Notes under the pieces: generated by a model
The model's database searches: none
Told to the model about the DNA's origin: nothing
Seen by the model: only the letters and a program-made list of their open reading frames with translations
Part shown: piece after piece, positions 23,458 through 34,990 of the stretch
How positions within the stretch are numbered: the first letter of the stretch is position 1
Layout of the letters: every line of letters starts with the position of its first letter
Assembly: GCF_910594005.1 (NCBI RefSeq)
Contig: NC_057816.1
Coordinates: 26,243,797-26,307,796, forward strand
Reading direction: 5' to 3'
Source: Cervus elaphus
Taxonomy: Eukaryota > Chordata > Mammalia > Artiodactyla > Cervidae
DNA length: 64,000 bases
Position numbers and translations under genes: made by a program

Positions 23458-23730
23458 CTGGCTGCAGAGATTTTGAGAGCTTGTTTGGAGGTTCTAGCAG
23501 GGGAGTGCAGCTACTCGTATACCCTTGACCGAAGACTGGTCCTCCTCTATCGGGGATGGTCGTCCTCTTTGACCGAGCGTGCAGCTTCGGGAGGGACGCA
23601 CATGGAGCGGTGAGGGAGGAAGAGGACACCCGCCTAGCCAGCCAGATCAGCCGAATCAACCCTGGTGATCAATGGGGTGACAGATGTTGCAACCAGATCA
23701 CCTTCACATCCTGGCTGCAGAGATTTTGAG
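23458..23730 (-). pseudogene. RN7SK (pseudogene): 7SK small nuclear RNA retropseudogene, 3'-truncated and tailless
   Basis: The minus strand from 23711 to 23478 matches 7SK RNA from its first base (GGATGTGAAGGTGATCTGG) through TGGCTGGCTAGGCGGGTGTC, CCTCACCGCTCCATGTGCGT, GACGACCATCCCCGATAGAG and CAAGGGTATACGAGTAGCTG to CCAAACAAGCTCTCA, about 240 of roughly 331 nt. Most changes are C to T or G to A at CpG sites. The 3' quarter, including the 3' hairpin, is absent and there is no poly(A). The copy is bounded by a perfect 20-bp direct repeat, CTGGCTGCAGAGATTTTGAG, at 23458-23477 and 23711-23730. 7SK normally restrains P-TEFb in the nucleus; this copy lacks the 3' domain, and I see no snRNA-type proximal element or TATA box upstream, so it should be silent. 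Confidence 0.95.
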
Positions 23731-24094
23731 CAACCTTTTCCAGTAGTGACTCTTGGTGCTCTCTAGTTTGGGGAAGACTGGAGTAATTGCTTATTTCTGT
23801 GCTTGGAGAACAGTGATGTTTCTAAATAAAGCCTGATGTCAGGTAATTGTGGGGAGATGCAGAACTTAGGAGGCTACAGCTTTCCTGAGAAAGATATTAT
23901 AGGGTAGCCAGTGTTGGTGCCCATGTTTATGCATGGCCGGTTCAGGGTCTGCTCTTTGTTCTGTTCTCTCTTGTGTTCTCTGAAGAGTTAAACACCTTTT
24001 GTGAACAGGATGCTGTGTTAGTTGATGGAGGATGGAGGTGTGACTCTGGTAAATCAGACCCATCAATAGTTGCAGCACATTGTGTAAGGGTTAG
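23731..24094. other. Intron sequence without recognised features
   Basis: No family recognised. Confidence 0.5.
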
Positions 24095-24885
24095 AAAAGA
24101 GTGACTTATGTTGCTCCTTTGCTCAGCATCCTTCTATTGCTTCTGCCCTGATTTCGGATAAAACCCACAGGGTTTACCATAGCTGCAAGTCCCAGTATGG
24201 TCTGGCCACTGTCTGTCTCTTTGATCTTGTCTCCTACATTGAGATCTCATCCCTTCTTTGGTGTCACTTGGTTCAGCCCCTGTGGCCATCCTACCACTTG
24301 ACAAACATGGGCAGCTTCCTCTTGCCTTGGTCCTAAGGCTTTTGCATGTATTTTCCTTGTTAAGGAAAATGTCTTCCTGCAGAACTCACTCTGTCCTTCA
24401 TTTCATGTTGCTCACTTCTCATGAGAGAAGCGTTCTCTGGCAGCCCTGTCAAAAAACATCCCTCCTTACCCGTCCCATCCTCTTATCCCCATGACCCTGA
24501 TTTATGTTTTATATTATATACTCCCTTGTGGCTCAGCTGGTGAAGAATCCACCTGCAATATGGAAGACCTGGGTTCGATCCCTGGGTTGGGAAGATTCCC
24601 TGGAGAAGGGAAAGGCTACCCACTCCAGTATTCTGGCCTGGAGAATTCCATGGACTGTATGTATAGTTCATGGGGTCACAAGAGTCAGACACTACTGAGT
24701 GACTTTCACTTTTCTCATCTTAAACAACATATGTTTACTAGTTCCCCCTTTCTTCTATTAGATAAGCAGCTCAAGTGAAGAAATTTCAATTGTTTTCTTC
24801 TTTGCTATATTTCAGGCACCTTGAGCAATGCCTGGCACCCTGCAGGTACCCAATCAATACTTATGGAATGAATAAATGAGGAAAA
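24095..24885 (+). repeat. L2 LINE 3' region, sense, split by a Bov-tA
   Basis: TATGGTCTGGCCACTGTCTG, CCTTGGTCCTAAGGCTTTTG and TCACTCTGTCCTTCATTTC, then after the SINE GAGCAATGCCTGGCACCCTG and ATGGAATGAATAAATGAGG, follow L2 sense order to its 3' end. Confidence 0.65.
24523..24714 (+). repeat. Bov-tA SINE, sense
   Basis: Head with GGGTTCGATCCCTGGGTTGG and body ending in ACTACTGAGTGACTTTCAC. It splits the L2. Confidence 0.9.
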
Positions 24886-25827
24886 ATTCTGTTGAAACAC
24901 AGAAGGAAACCGCCAACTTCCAGGGAAAAATCAAAGGAGTCTTCATAGACTAGGTGGCATTTCACCTGGGATATGAAGCACAAATAAGAGTTTGCAAAGT
25001 TGGGGGGGATGCGGGTTGGGGTGGTAGGTGGAGGGCGGGAAGGATGAAGGTTATTTCTGGTCATGACAATAAAAGTGAAGGCATGATACATGACTCCTTC
25101 CCTCCCTCTTCTCTTCCCCTTCTTGGCATATAAATTATCAGCTGGCATCATTTCTAGGAGAATTTACCACTGAGCATCTTGTTCTCAGGCTCCCACATTA
25201 TAGTAAGTTGTGTCAAGTGCCTGGTTGAGCTTAAATAAGATTATGATGAGGTTGGGGAAGGGGTGGATGTATTTCTTCTTCTGCAATGAGTATTATCAGC
25301 TTATAACTAGCTCCTTATATGAAGTACACAGGGGTTTCATATGCTGGCAAAGGGATTGTAAAGCATCTTGAATTGATTGTAGGGTAATAATGTCCACCTC
25401 CAAAGGACTTGTTATGATTGTAAAGTATCCAACTGTTTTCATACGTTTAAAGCTCAGGATGAAGTTAGATCTCCACTTGGGGCTTTTTCTCACTCTGACA
25501 CGTAGAATTTTAATTGAGCCTCGGTAGCTGGATCTTTAAAATGAGATAATGTTCAAACACTGTAATTAAATTTTTAAAAAGGGCAGCAATAACTTACATA
25601 CCAACAGGCTCAGCCTGTATTCTATAGTAATTCACATAATGCTTACTCTGAATATCCAGGCTGCTCTCTGTCCTTTTTGCATGTTTCTGGGGACCACTTG
25701 CCTTGCAAATGAGGGTGAGCCGTCAGAAAGCTCTTAAATACTGTCAAAGAGATAAGCTGAGGGTCGCTCTCTTGATACCCCTGTGTAGGCAGTAAAAATA
25801 GGGCCAGTTCTGTTTTCTTTTCCTCTT
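24886..25827. other. Intron sequence without recognised features
   Basis: No family recognised. Confidence 0.5.
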
Positions 25828-26175
25828 TCCCTTTTTTTTTTTTTAAAAAAAATCAATTTATTGGGGTATGATTGACATTCAAAAAGCTGTGCTTTTTTTG
25901 CCTATTTAAAAAATTGAGATATAATTAACATATAACATATTAGTTTCAGGTATGCACTGTAATGATTCAGTGTTTGTATATATGGCAAAATGATCACAGT
26001 AAGTGTAGTTAACATCCATCAATATATTTAATGTAAACAACATGAGTTTGGACACATGCCTCTATGAAACCACCACTACCACTTAAGCTGTAAACTTATC
26101 CATCAACTCCAAAAGTTTGCTCTTGCCATCTTTATTCTGTTATTTTTAAATATACATAATACTTTATTGTAAATA
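25828..26175 (-). repeat. L1 3' end, antisense
   Basis: A T run followed by an A run and AATTGAGATATAATTAACAT, TTAGTTTCAGGTATGCACTG and ATGGCAAAATGATCACAGTA, the antisense 3' UTR of an older L1. Confidence 0.75.
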
Positions 26176-26999
26176 AATAAAAAAAGATATTATTTTGTGT
26201 ATACGTAATAATAACACTTAACATAAGATCTGTCTCATCCCCTTAGTAAAATTTAAAGTATGTGATGCAGTATTTTTAATTGTAGGCACAATGCTGTGGA
26301 GTTTTTTTTTTTTTTCTAAGAGGGTTATACCGAGGGTAACGAAGTACTTAGGCCCCTGTGTTTTATTAGGTTTGTACTGAGTCCATGGGTGGTCCCAGGT
26401 CAGAAGTGAGCACCAAGTCCAGCTAGAAATGGATGGGAGCACATCTTGAGTTGTCAGTTGATGCTGGGCTCGGGGTTGGAGAATGTATACAGGTTGGATT
26501 ATTAGACAAAGTAGTAGATTGGGAACCCAGCAGAAGGATTCCAGGGCACATGCAAAAGTTGAAGAGGTCAAGGTCAAGAGAATGGCTTAGTAAACTGACC
26601 TGATCAGGACTCAGTGAACACTGGGGTAATGGATTCCAAGCCCTCACAGGAAGAAATCAAATAGACAGTGTAGCACAGTAAGCCATTAGCAACAGGTAAT
26701 TTCATCTTCTTTCCTCAGTGTTCATTTTCTTTCTTCATATGTCTCACCAGGGCAAGACATAGCATAAATGCCCAATATATTGATTGGATTCATTAGAATA
26801 TTTTTTCCCTTGAGATAGGCCATTTTACTAGGTCAAGATTTGCCCTTGGGACAGATCTGCCCAGGGCCTGTAGATGTGGATGGCGAAATCCCTCAGGGGT
26901 TCATGTGTTCCAAATGAGAATGGGGAAGCTGGGTTGTCCAGGAGACTTTGACAGTGTTGGGAGTAGTAAGCATCTTTATAGCCCTTCGTAGGGATGCTA
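26176..26999. other. Intron sequence without recognised features
   Basis: A T run lies at about 26301-26315. The 119- and 74-codon antisense frames have no recognisable domain. Confidence 0.5.
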
Positions 27000-27250
27000 G
27001 AGCTGTGTCTTGAAGGGTTAGTGTGAATTGTAAGTGTTCAGGAGAGGAAGAAAACTTCTGGTAAGAGGAGATAGTGATTACAAATGCAGAGTGGGAACAT
27101 AAAGGTGGCAGATGAAGCCAGAAAGCTGGTGGTGGTCACATTGTTAGGAATCTGCTGTGCATGACTTTGTGGGAAGAGCTTGGACTTGTAATGGTACATG
27201 CTGATGAATGAACAAGGTCTTTCTATAGGCAGTGGGAATAAAAGAGACCT
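27000..27250 (-). repeat. Possible L2 remnant, antisense
   Basis: Weak resemblance to the antisense L2 3' region (TTCAGGAGAGGAAGAAAACT context). Low certainty. Confidence 0.3.
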
Positions 27251-27839
27251 AAAGCAGGTCTAACTTGCAGTGTGAAATTTGATCCCTGTGGGCACATCTA
27301 AGGTGCTTGACCTGGAAAGCTGGAGAGAACAGCTCTGCCCAGGGACAAGAACTGTAATAGAACTGAAGGAAACTACTGCACTAAAAGAAGAAAAACACAA
27401 AGTCTGGGAGCGGAAGCAGCAGCAGTTGATGCTGTAAGGGTCCCAAGGAAGCACTGAGGTCTTTGCTACACATGCGCTTGTATCCCCATCCATGGGTTTC
27501 AGGCCCCAGAAGACATGGTTGAATATTTTCATAATGTGGTAAACTTTTAAAATACAGACTTTAGGGATTATTATAAATATCCTGAATCTGAAGCCCTGGA
27601 AGTTTGGCCCAGGAATCTCAGTGGTAAGTATTAATAAGTTGCCATGCAATTCTAATGCAGGCATTCTGTAGATAATTGTGCAGGAATCACTGCAAGGCAT
27701 TTCCAACTCTGCCTCATGCCCCTTACTCTCTGAAGGCCAGAGAGAGAACACTGTCATTCAGGAAGGACTGGAAGGCAAGCCAGAGCTCATGGAGATTGCC
27801 CAGAAATCTTCCTGCACCTGCTATACAGAATCTACACAG
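27251..27839. other. Intron sequence without recognised features
   Basis: A 165-codon antisense frame (27260-27757) has no recognisable domain or composition signal. I treat it as chance. Confidence 0.5.
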
Positions 27840-28200
27840 GAGGAATGTCATTAGGTCCAGGTTTGGCTGCTGAAACAAAGACCAAAATAGCAGTGGTTTA
27901 AACAAGGTCAGAGTTTAATTCTTGCTCATGCAGTGGTGTGAATGCAGGTAGGCCAGCATTGATGTGACTTCCACGGTGTGACCCCGAAACCTCTGGGGTG
28001 TTGCCCTCTGTCCCCATATTCATGATAGTTTGCTCCCAACCCTTGCTACGCCAGCAGCAGGGAGAACAGAAGTGGAAAATGTATTCTTTTTATCCTAGGG
28101 TGACTCTCACTTGCATCCAAGTGGCCAGAAGCTGATCACATGGCCACACTTACCTGTAAGAAAAGTGGGGAAACGTGGCCTTTATCCTGGGCAGCCAGGC
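27840..28200. repeat. Ancient mammalian interspersed repeat, family not assigned
   Basis: CTGCTGAAACAAAGACCAAA, AGCAGTGGTTTAAACAAGG, CATCCAAGTGGCCAGAAGCT and CACATGGCCACACTTACC recur in many mammalian introns as I remember it. I cannot name the family. Confidence 0.5.
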
Positions 28201-28551
28201 ACTCCATTAAGATTCTGTTATTAAAGAAAGGAGAGGAAAGTGCCCATTGAGAGTGACCGGCATTCTCTGCCTCCAGTTATTTTTCAGCTCTTTGCTGAGA
28301 CAGTTCTGGACTCCTTTCTGGACATGTGAGTGTGGAGATTCAGCATGTTAATTCCTGGAGAATTAACTTTTATTGCCTAATTCTGGGTGAGGAGCTGGCC
28401 TGGGGTAGCCCTCCAGGAAAATCATCCAAAGGCTAGCTGTGGAAGCTGGCTTCCCATGGAAGTTCTCGCCATGAAACCCCTCCAAGCCAGAAAGAGCTTT
28501 GGCTGGAGCTTGTCTAGATATTTGACTGATACAGCTTAAATTAACTTGTGC
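28201..28551. other. Intron sequence without recognised features
   Basis: No family recognised. Confidence 0.5.
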
Positions 28552-28684
28552 TTGGAGAAGGAAATGGCAACCCACTCCAGTACTCTTGCGTAGAAAATCC
28601 CACGGATGAAGGAGCCTGGTGCAGGCTACTGTCCATGGAGTCGCAAAGAGTCGGACACGACTGAGCGACTTCACTTTCACTTTG
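28552..28684 (+). repeat. BovA monomer, sense
   Basis: One BovA unit from GGAGAAGGAAATGGCAACCC to GACTTCACTTTCACTTT. No second monomer or tRNA head. Confidence 0.88.
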
Positions 28685-28819
28685 AACATGACCTTTGCAT
28701 AAAAGAGAGTCTGTAAAGAGAATATTTGTGGCCGAGTGGAGGCAGAGGGACCCAGAATTTGCTAATAAGGCTATGCTTTTGTGTTAAATACTTTCCATGT
28801 GGGATAGTACATTTTCCAT

Positions 28820-28915
28820 CCAGAAGATGTGAATTTCAGACTCGGGTTATCTGAGTCTCAGTGTCCTCATCCTTAAAATGGAGATTCTTATTGTCACCGT
28901 CAAGATGTGAACGTT
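28820..28915 (+). repeat. MIR core fragment
   Basis: CTGAGTCTCAGTGTCCTCAT and CTTAAAATGGAGATTCTTAT match the MIR core. Confidence 0.6.
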
Positions 28916-29134
28916 AAACTTCCTAATTCCGTGGACCCCTTTACATTGTCCTGAGATCTGAAAAGCCTTGGTGACCAATGCCAAAATACTATGTTTTCAT
29001 TCTTGTGAATATTTAAAATCAAATGAGACAGCTACAAAACTTTGTAAACACTGTCAATGAATTTATCAAATGAAGTGGCAGGAAGCTTTTTCTATGGCTT
29101 AGAGGAATCCTTGTGGCTTATCTTCGGGATTGTA

Positions 29135-29400
29135 TTTTTTTAAATTGATTTACAGTGTTACGTACAGCAAAGTGATTCAGTTATACATGTTTTTTCACAT
29201 TCTTTTCCTTTATGGTTTATGACATAATATTGAATATAGTCCCTTGTGTTATATAATAGGAGGGCCTTGTTTATCCATTCTATATATATAATTTTCAGCT
29301 GCTAGTCCCAAACTCACAATCCATCCTCCCCCATGTCCATCCATGTAGCTACGAATGGCATTATTTCATTCATTTTTATGGCTGAGTACTGTTCCATTGT
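29135..29400 (-). repeat. L1 3' end, antisense
   Basis: TTGATTTACAGTGTTACGTA, ACAGCAAAGTGATTCAGTTA and ATGGCTGAGTACTGTTCCAT are antisense L1 3' UTR/ORF2-end phrases. Confidence 0.8.
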
Positions 29401-29455
29401 GTGTGTGTGTGGGTGGGGAGATATATATATATATATGTATACACACACACATATA
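29398..29455. repeat. TG/TA/AC compound microsatellite
   Basis: TGTGTG, then TATATA, then ACACAC runs at the broken end of the L1. Confidence 0.9.
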
Positions 29456-30271
29456 GTCCCTTCCAGTCAATTCTAGTAGCTCATTTTCTAGTCATTCTTC
29501 TTAAGATTTCATTTTTCTGTGCTTGTGACAGGTAGAAGGTGGATTTCACAGTTGGAACCAGAGTAAGTTGATTACTTCCCTTGTTTTATTTTAAGAATAT
29601 TCTAGTTCCTGGGGAAGATAAATAGAAGCTATGAGCCAAAATCTTGTTGGGAAAAAGCAGAATGTCTAGAGATCCTGTCTTTCCTTGTTCCCAAGTACAG
29701 AAAATGTCATAGACTTTCCTGTTGAGATGTCAACCACTGGTATGGCCTCCTTGGCTCTCTGTTTTGGAGGAAGAATTTATTTACAGTAATCACAGTAAAC
29801 AGTAACTTATTTAAGGTTTGCTTTTGAAGTAATTTTAGACTTAGAGGGAAGTTGCAAAATGGTACAGAGTTCTTGCATATCCCTCACCTACCTTCCTCTA
29901 ATGTTGACATCTGATATAACTGGAAAAATGATCAAAAGCGGGAAACTGACATTGCTGCAGGACTGTTAACCAAACTGCCTGCTTTATTTGAATTTTATCA
30001 GTTTTTCCACTAATAACATTTCTCTCTGTTCCAGGATCCTGTCTAGGATCCCACATTTGTTTTTAGTTACCATTTCTCCTTAATCTCCAAAATGTGGCAG
30101 TTTCCCAGACTTTTCTTTTGTGACTTTGACATTTTTGAATACTGACCAGTTATTTTGTAGGATACCCTTCAACTGGAGTTTCTGACATTTTCTCATGGTT
30201 AAGCCCTTTTTAAAAAATTGAAGTGTAGCTAATTTACAATGTTAGTTCAGGCTTACAGCAGAGTGATTCAA

Positions 30272-30273
<2 letters not shown>

Positions 30274-30328
<55 letters not shown>
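30274..30328. repeat. (AC)n microsatellite, about 27 units
   Basis: Uninterrupted 55-bp AC run, the longest pure dinucleotide array in the window and a likely length polymorphism. Confidence 0.97.
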
Positions 30329-30329
<1 letters not shown>

Positions 30330-30430
30330 TCTTTTTCAGATTCTTTTCCACTGTAGGTTATTACAATGTATTGAATATAATTCTCAGTGCTCTACAGTAG
30401 GTCCTTGTTTATCTATTTTATATAAAGAAG

Positions 30431-30732
30431 TGTGTGTATATTGGGAGAAGGCAATGGCAACCCACTCCAGTACTCTTGCCTGGAAAATCCAATGAACAGA
30501 GAAGCCTGGTAGGCTGCAGTCCATGGGGTCGTGAAGAGTCGGACACGACTGAGCGACTTCACTTTCACTTTTCACTTTCATGCATTGGAGAAGGAAATGG
30601 CAACCCACTCCAGTGTTCTTGCCTGGAGAATCCCAGGGATGGTGAAGCCTGGTGGGCTGCCATCTATGGGGTCGCACAGAATCGGACATAATTGAAGCGA
30701 CTTAGCAGCAGCAGCAGCAGTGTGCATATATT
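30431..30732 (+). repeat. Bov-A2 SINE nested in the younger L1
   Basis: Dimeric BovA with AGC tail (30443-30720). The flanks TGTGTGTATATT (30431-30442) and TGTGCATATATT (30721-30732) are a 12-bp target duplication with two differences. Confidence 0.9.
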
Positions 30733-31160
30733 AATTAGTCCCAAACTCCTAATTTATTCCTTCTCCCCACATCTTGCTACCCCCTTTAGTAACAATAAGT
30801 TATTTCTACATCTGTGAATCTTTCTGTTTTGTAAATAAGTTCATTTGTATCATTTTCTTAGATTCCACTTATAAACAATACCATATTTGTCTTTGACTTC
30901 ACTTAATAGAATAATCTCTAGGTCCCTCCATATTGCTGCAAATGACATTAATTCTTTTTTTTTTCTAGTGAAGTTAAGCCTTTTGGGGAAATAATACTAC
31001 AGAAGTGACACGATGCAGTCTCTGAGTATCCTGTCAAGGGGTTTCTGATGCTGATAATCTTATTACTGGCTGTGCTGACCTTGATCACTTGGTTAAAGTG
31101 GAACTTGATAGTTTTCTTTATTGTAAGTTTCTGTGTTTCCTTTGGTAATTAAAGGAAGCA

Positions 31161-31495
31161 GCAGTTTGTAAAGGTCTTTGCTATGCTGCAAATGAGAAAC
31201 TGCTTTTGAGTCACTGGGCAGAGACGGTGTTCTAGTGGGTCTGTTTGTGGAAAGAGGCACAGCATGGGACCCCATCCTTCAGTATCTCGACCCATGACTC
31301 TTTCTTCATCTAACTTGCTCATCACCTTTGTGGTTTAAGTAGAGTTAGTGGTTTAAGGTCTTCTGTTAAAGGATGTTCTTAGCCCCCAAAAATGTTTCCT
31401 AGGCCTCCTGGTGTGATGGAAAGGGAAGCACCTTTCCGGATGCCTTTCCAAGATAGACAGGGATATATTTTACATGATTGTGAAATTCTTGGTAT
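31161..31495. other. Intron sequence without recognised features
   Basis: No family recognised. Confidence 0.5.
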
Positions 31496-31709
31496 GGGCT
31501 TCCAGGGTGGCTCGCTGGTAAAGAATCCACCTGCCAATGCAGGAGACACAAGTTCATTCCCTGGGTCAGGAAGATCCCTGGAGGAGGAAGTGGCAACCCA
31601 CTCCACTGTTCTTGCCTGGGAAATCCCGTGGATAGAGGAGCCTGATGGGCTGAAGCCTATGGGATCGCCAAAGAGTCGGACATGACGATGACTAATCAAC
31701 AACAACAAA
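31496..31709 (+). repeat. Bov-tA SINE, sense
   Basis: Head (CTGCCAATGCAGGAGACAC) and body (CAAAGAGTCGGACATGACGA) with a CAACAACAA tail. Short GAAATT flanks lie on both sides. Confidence 0.9.
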
Positions 31710-32114
31710 GAAATTACTCCATCTTCTTTTCAGGAGATTTGACTTTTGACGCTTTCTTAGTTTTGGAAAGCATTTGCCCAGCAAACACTCTCTGATTTCA
31801 GAGAAAATTTCAGTCATAGTTTCCAGCTCCAAGAACATACAAGCTAGTCTCTGATCGCCTTCTCTTGGATCCTGTGTCCAGGACCAGAGATGAGTACCTG
31901 CTAATTACCTCCTAATATCCAGAACTTTTTACCTCTAGTGTGTCTCAAAAGCCACACTCATCTTGTAAGACTTTGTTATAGATAGTGTGGTATACAGACT
32001 AGCAGCAGGAGCATCACTGGGGGTTTATTAGAAACGCAGTGTCCTGAACCTCAGCCCAGACCTACTGAATCAGAACCTGCATTTTTAACAAGATGATTCA
32101 TGTGCACCTTAGAG
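31710..32114. other. Intron sequence without recognised features
   Basis: No family recognised. Confidence 0.5.
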
Positions 32115-32911
32115 TCTGTGGAGCACTTTTTCTTTTTTTTTTGTTTGTTTGTTTTTTTTCATTTATTTTTATTAGTTGGAGGCTAATTACTTTACAGTAT
32201 TGTAGTGGTTTTTGTCATACATTGATATGAGTCCGCCATGGATTTATATGTATTCCCCATCCTGATCCCCCCTCCCACTTCTCTCTCCACCCGATCCCTC
32301 TGGGTCTTCCCAGTGCACCAGGCCCGAGCACTTGTCTCATGCATCCCACCTGGACTGGTGATCTGTTTCACCATAGATAATATACATGTTTTGATGCTCT
32401 TCTCTCGAAACATCCCACCCTCACCTTCTCCCACAGAGTCCAAAAGTCTGTTCTGTACATCTGTGTCTCTTTTTCTGTTTTGCATATTGGGTTATCATTA
32501 CCATCTTTCTAAATTCCATATATATGTGTTAGTATGCTGTAATGTTCTTTATCTTTCTGGCTTACTTCACACTGTATAATGGGCTCCAGTTTCATCCATC
32601 TCATTAGGACTGATTCAAATGAATTCTTTTTAACGGCTGAGTAATATTCCATGGTGTATATGTCCCACAGCTTCCTTATCCATTCTTCTGCTGATGGGCA
32701 TCTAGGTTGCTTCCATGTCCTGGCTATTATAAACAGTGCTGCGATGAACATTGGGGTGCACGTGTCTCTTTCAGATCTGGTTTCCTCAGTGTGTATGCCC
32801 AGGAGTGGGATTGCTGGGTCATATGGCAGTTCTATTTCCAGTTTTTTAAGAAATCTCCACACTGTTCTCCATAGCGGCTGTGCTAGTTTGCATTCTGTGG
32901 AGCACTTTTTC
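32115..32911 (-). repeat. Young bovine L1 3' fragment with perfect 18-bp target duplication
   Basis: TCTGTGGAGCACTTTTTC occurs at 32115-32132 and 32894-32911. Between them lie a T-rich tail (about 32133-32160), an antisense 3' UTR and the ORF2 C-terminus. A minus-strand frame up to 32890 reads EELPYDPAIPLLGIH-like L1 sequence (FLKKLEIELPYDPAIPLLG, then YTMEYYSAVKKNSFES), almost undamaged apart from truncation. The open frame's first residues come from the flank. Confidence 0.95.
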
Positions 32912-33889
32912 AAAGATGCTGTTTTCACAGAGGTTCTACCTCCGAGTCATGTGAGTGGTCTGAGCTGATCAAGGGTGAAGACAAAGTCAGCTTCAGGATG
33001 ATGGTGTCCAGGAAGTTTCTTTAGCCCTTAAGCAGGCATGATGGAAGGGGGGAGCATAACAGGAATTCTGGCAGTCCAGTACAAATTGGTTAATTTTGAA
33101 GCCCACGAGTTCTCGCGGGAGGCCAGCGGGACTCTGGTTACATTGCTTCTTTAAGTTCTGTTGAGTGTGAGAGGCAGCCTTGCAGTGTGGAGCCACTTCA
33201 TCTTCCTTCTGAATGTTCAGAGGTTGGGCTTATATGCACCAATTTGCCCAAAGTGAATTATTCTAAAATCAATTTACGTAACAGTTTACTTAATGATAAT
33301 TTCCCATAATAGTGCTGCTGATGTAAAATAAGATGTTGGTGAAATTCATAAGAATTTACGTGTGATAGGAAGGTAAATTGGGTTTAGTCCAACTTAGTTT
33401 TAGAAAAAGCTGCTTTAGGCAAATTTTCACTTTACATGTCTTAGCCCTAGGTAAATTGACTTTAGATGAATTAACCTGATCCAGGTGTCCTCTTTTGAGG
33501 AGGGGACCTGGAATTCAGAGTCAGTGATGGCAGTAAGCTCACTCATGGAAATGTTTGGTGATTATTTCCTCTAGTGGGCGTGCTGGCTATGGAGGAGGCC
33601 TGGAAATGTCAGGTGGGCAGGTGAACTTGTTACACTTTTCTTCTTCAAGGCCCCTTGAGAGATGTACTATATGAGCCATCGCCTATTGAGTATCTTTATC
33701 TTATAGTGAATGGATGGTATGTCTTAGGTCTGGCTGAACTCATCTCCTAGGCTCTTTTGTAAACCTGGTTCTTCTCAGTAACCCTGAATGTTCAAGAGAG
33801 ATTCTTTACAATGCTCACATTTATCCTCTGCTTACCAGTCCAGGTAGCCTTCTCCCAGTGGGACCTAAATCAATCTGACTTTGTCATAA
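32912..33889. other. Intron sequence without recognised features
   Basis: No family recognised. Confidence 0.5.
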
Positions 33890-34095
33890 GACTGTTTTTT
33901 GTTCCATCACAGCACTTATCTCTTTCCAGTTGTACTTTTTTATTGTAATTTTGACAATGCTTTTATCTCCAACTGGATTGTAAGCTCTATGAACACATGG
34001 ACCAGGTCTAGTTTTTCTTATTGTAACTTCCAAGCTTAGTGTAGGTCTTAGCATATAGTGGACATTAAATAATTATTTTGAGAATGAGTGAGTTA
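33890..34095 (+). repeat. L2 3' end, sense
   Basis: CTCCAACTGGATTGTAAGCT, TGAACACATGGACCAGGTCT and AGTGGACATTAAATAATTAT match the L2 3' terminus. Confidence 0.75.
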
Positions 34096-34619
34096 ACAGA
34101 TTAATGAGTGTGTTTTTTATTAACAGTGATATATTACATATGGCACACTTCACAGCTTATTATGATATATCAAATTGCTTTGACATTGAAGTTGAGAATC
34201 ATTGTTGCAGAAAATAAAACTTGCTTGTCAAGGTGATTCAGTAAAAGCAACATTTAATAATAATAGATATTTAGTGAGTTTTACAGCAGTATAGTTATGG
34301 TAAGTACTTTACATCCAATGTACCTCAGTATATTTTGAGAACTCAGGTCTTCCTAGCAGAAGCGTTTGGGGATCACTGGACTATGTCCCCTAAGGCAGTC
34401 ACTCCCAGCCTCTAGTACTGTGGAGAAATCGGCATCATAGACAAAGGTGGGATCTACCCTAGGTCTGTTCAAAGTGTGAGCTTGTTTCTAGCCCAGAGTG
34501 ACTGGTCTCTTGCAGTGCACTTCTTTGCCCATGATGCCTGCCTTCCCCATGACTCCTGTGGGCAGTAGTTTCAGTTGTGGGAAAATGAGTCTGTGTTGAT
34601 TCTCATGGTTCTTTTATCT
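34096..34619. other. Intron sequence without recognised features
   Basis: No family recognised. Confidence 0.5.
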
Positions 34620-34855
34620 GATCATAGAGTCTGGCTTAGACATCATTGTCCTAGCTTTGTGTCTTTGGTCATGTCAACCAACTTCTTTCTGACTTTGTTT
34701 CTTCACTTGTTAATTGAAGATAATGCTGGTTCCTTGTTCACAGGGTTGTTCTAAGAATTCACTGGCATATTGTATGTGAAGTACTTATCAAGTTGATATG
34801 CAGTGAGAACTTGAATATATTAGCAATTATTATGAATATTATCATTATTTAAATA
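34620..34855 (+). repeat. MIR, sense
   Basis: TGTGTCTTTGGTCATGTCAA, CAGGGTTGTTCTAAGAATTC and TTAGCAATTATTATGAATA follow MIR order. Confidence 0.7.
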
Positions 34856-34990
34856 GTGCTTTTACTAGATTATCTCTATGATGAGATACTTTTATTTTCT
34901 GCAACAGTGATTCTCAACTTCAGTGTCAAAGCACTTTATATCATAATAAGCTGTGAAATTTGCCCTATGTGATTGCCGTTGATAAAAACC

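Larger units (their letters stand above)
30198..30984 (-). repeat. Younger L1 3' end nested in the old L1, with target duplication
   Basis: Antisense L1 3' UTR (CTAATTTACAATGTTAGTTC to TTGCTGCAAATGACATTAAT). GTTAAGCCCTTTT at 30198-30210 and GTTAAGCCTTTT at 30973-30984 flank it. It holds a (CA)n tract and a Bov-A2. Confidence 0.85.
29815..31160 (-). repeat. Old L1 3' UTR, antisense, split by a younger L1
   Basis: GTTGCAAAATGGTACAGAGT, TTTTTCCACTAATAACATTT and CCAGTTATTTTGTAGGATAC lie left of the insertion; TACTACAGAAGTGACACGAT and TGATCACTTGGTTAAAGTGG lie right of it. Together they are collinear with an old mammalian L1 3' UTR in antisense. Confidence 0.75.

Noticed and set aside
23458..23730. 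A functional 7SK gene
   Set aside because: The 3' quarter is missing, the promoter elements are absent and target duplications show it is a retrocopy.
27260..27757. A 165-codon minus-strand open frame as a small gene
   Set aside because: No domain, no splice or initiation context and no recognised homologue; its length is within chance for a window of this size.
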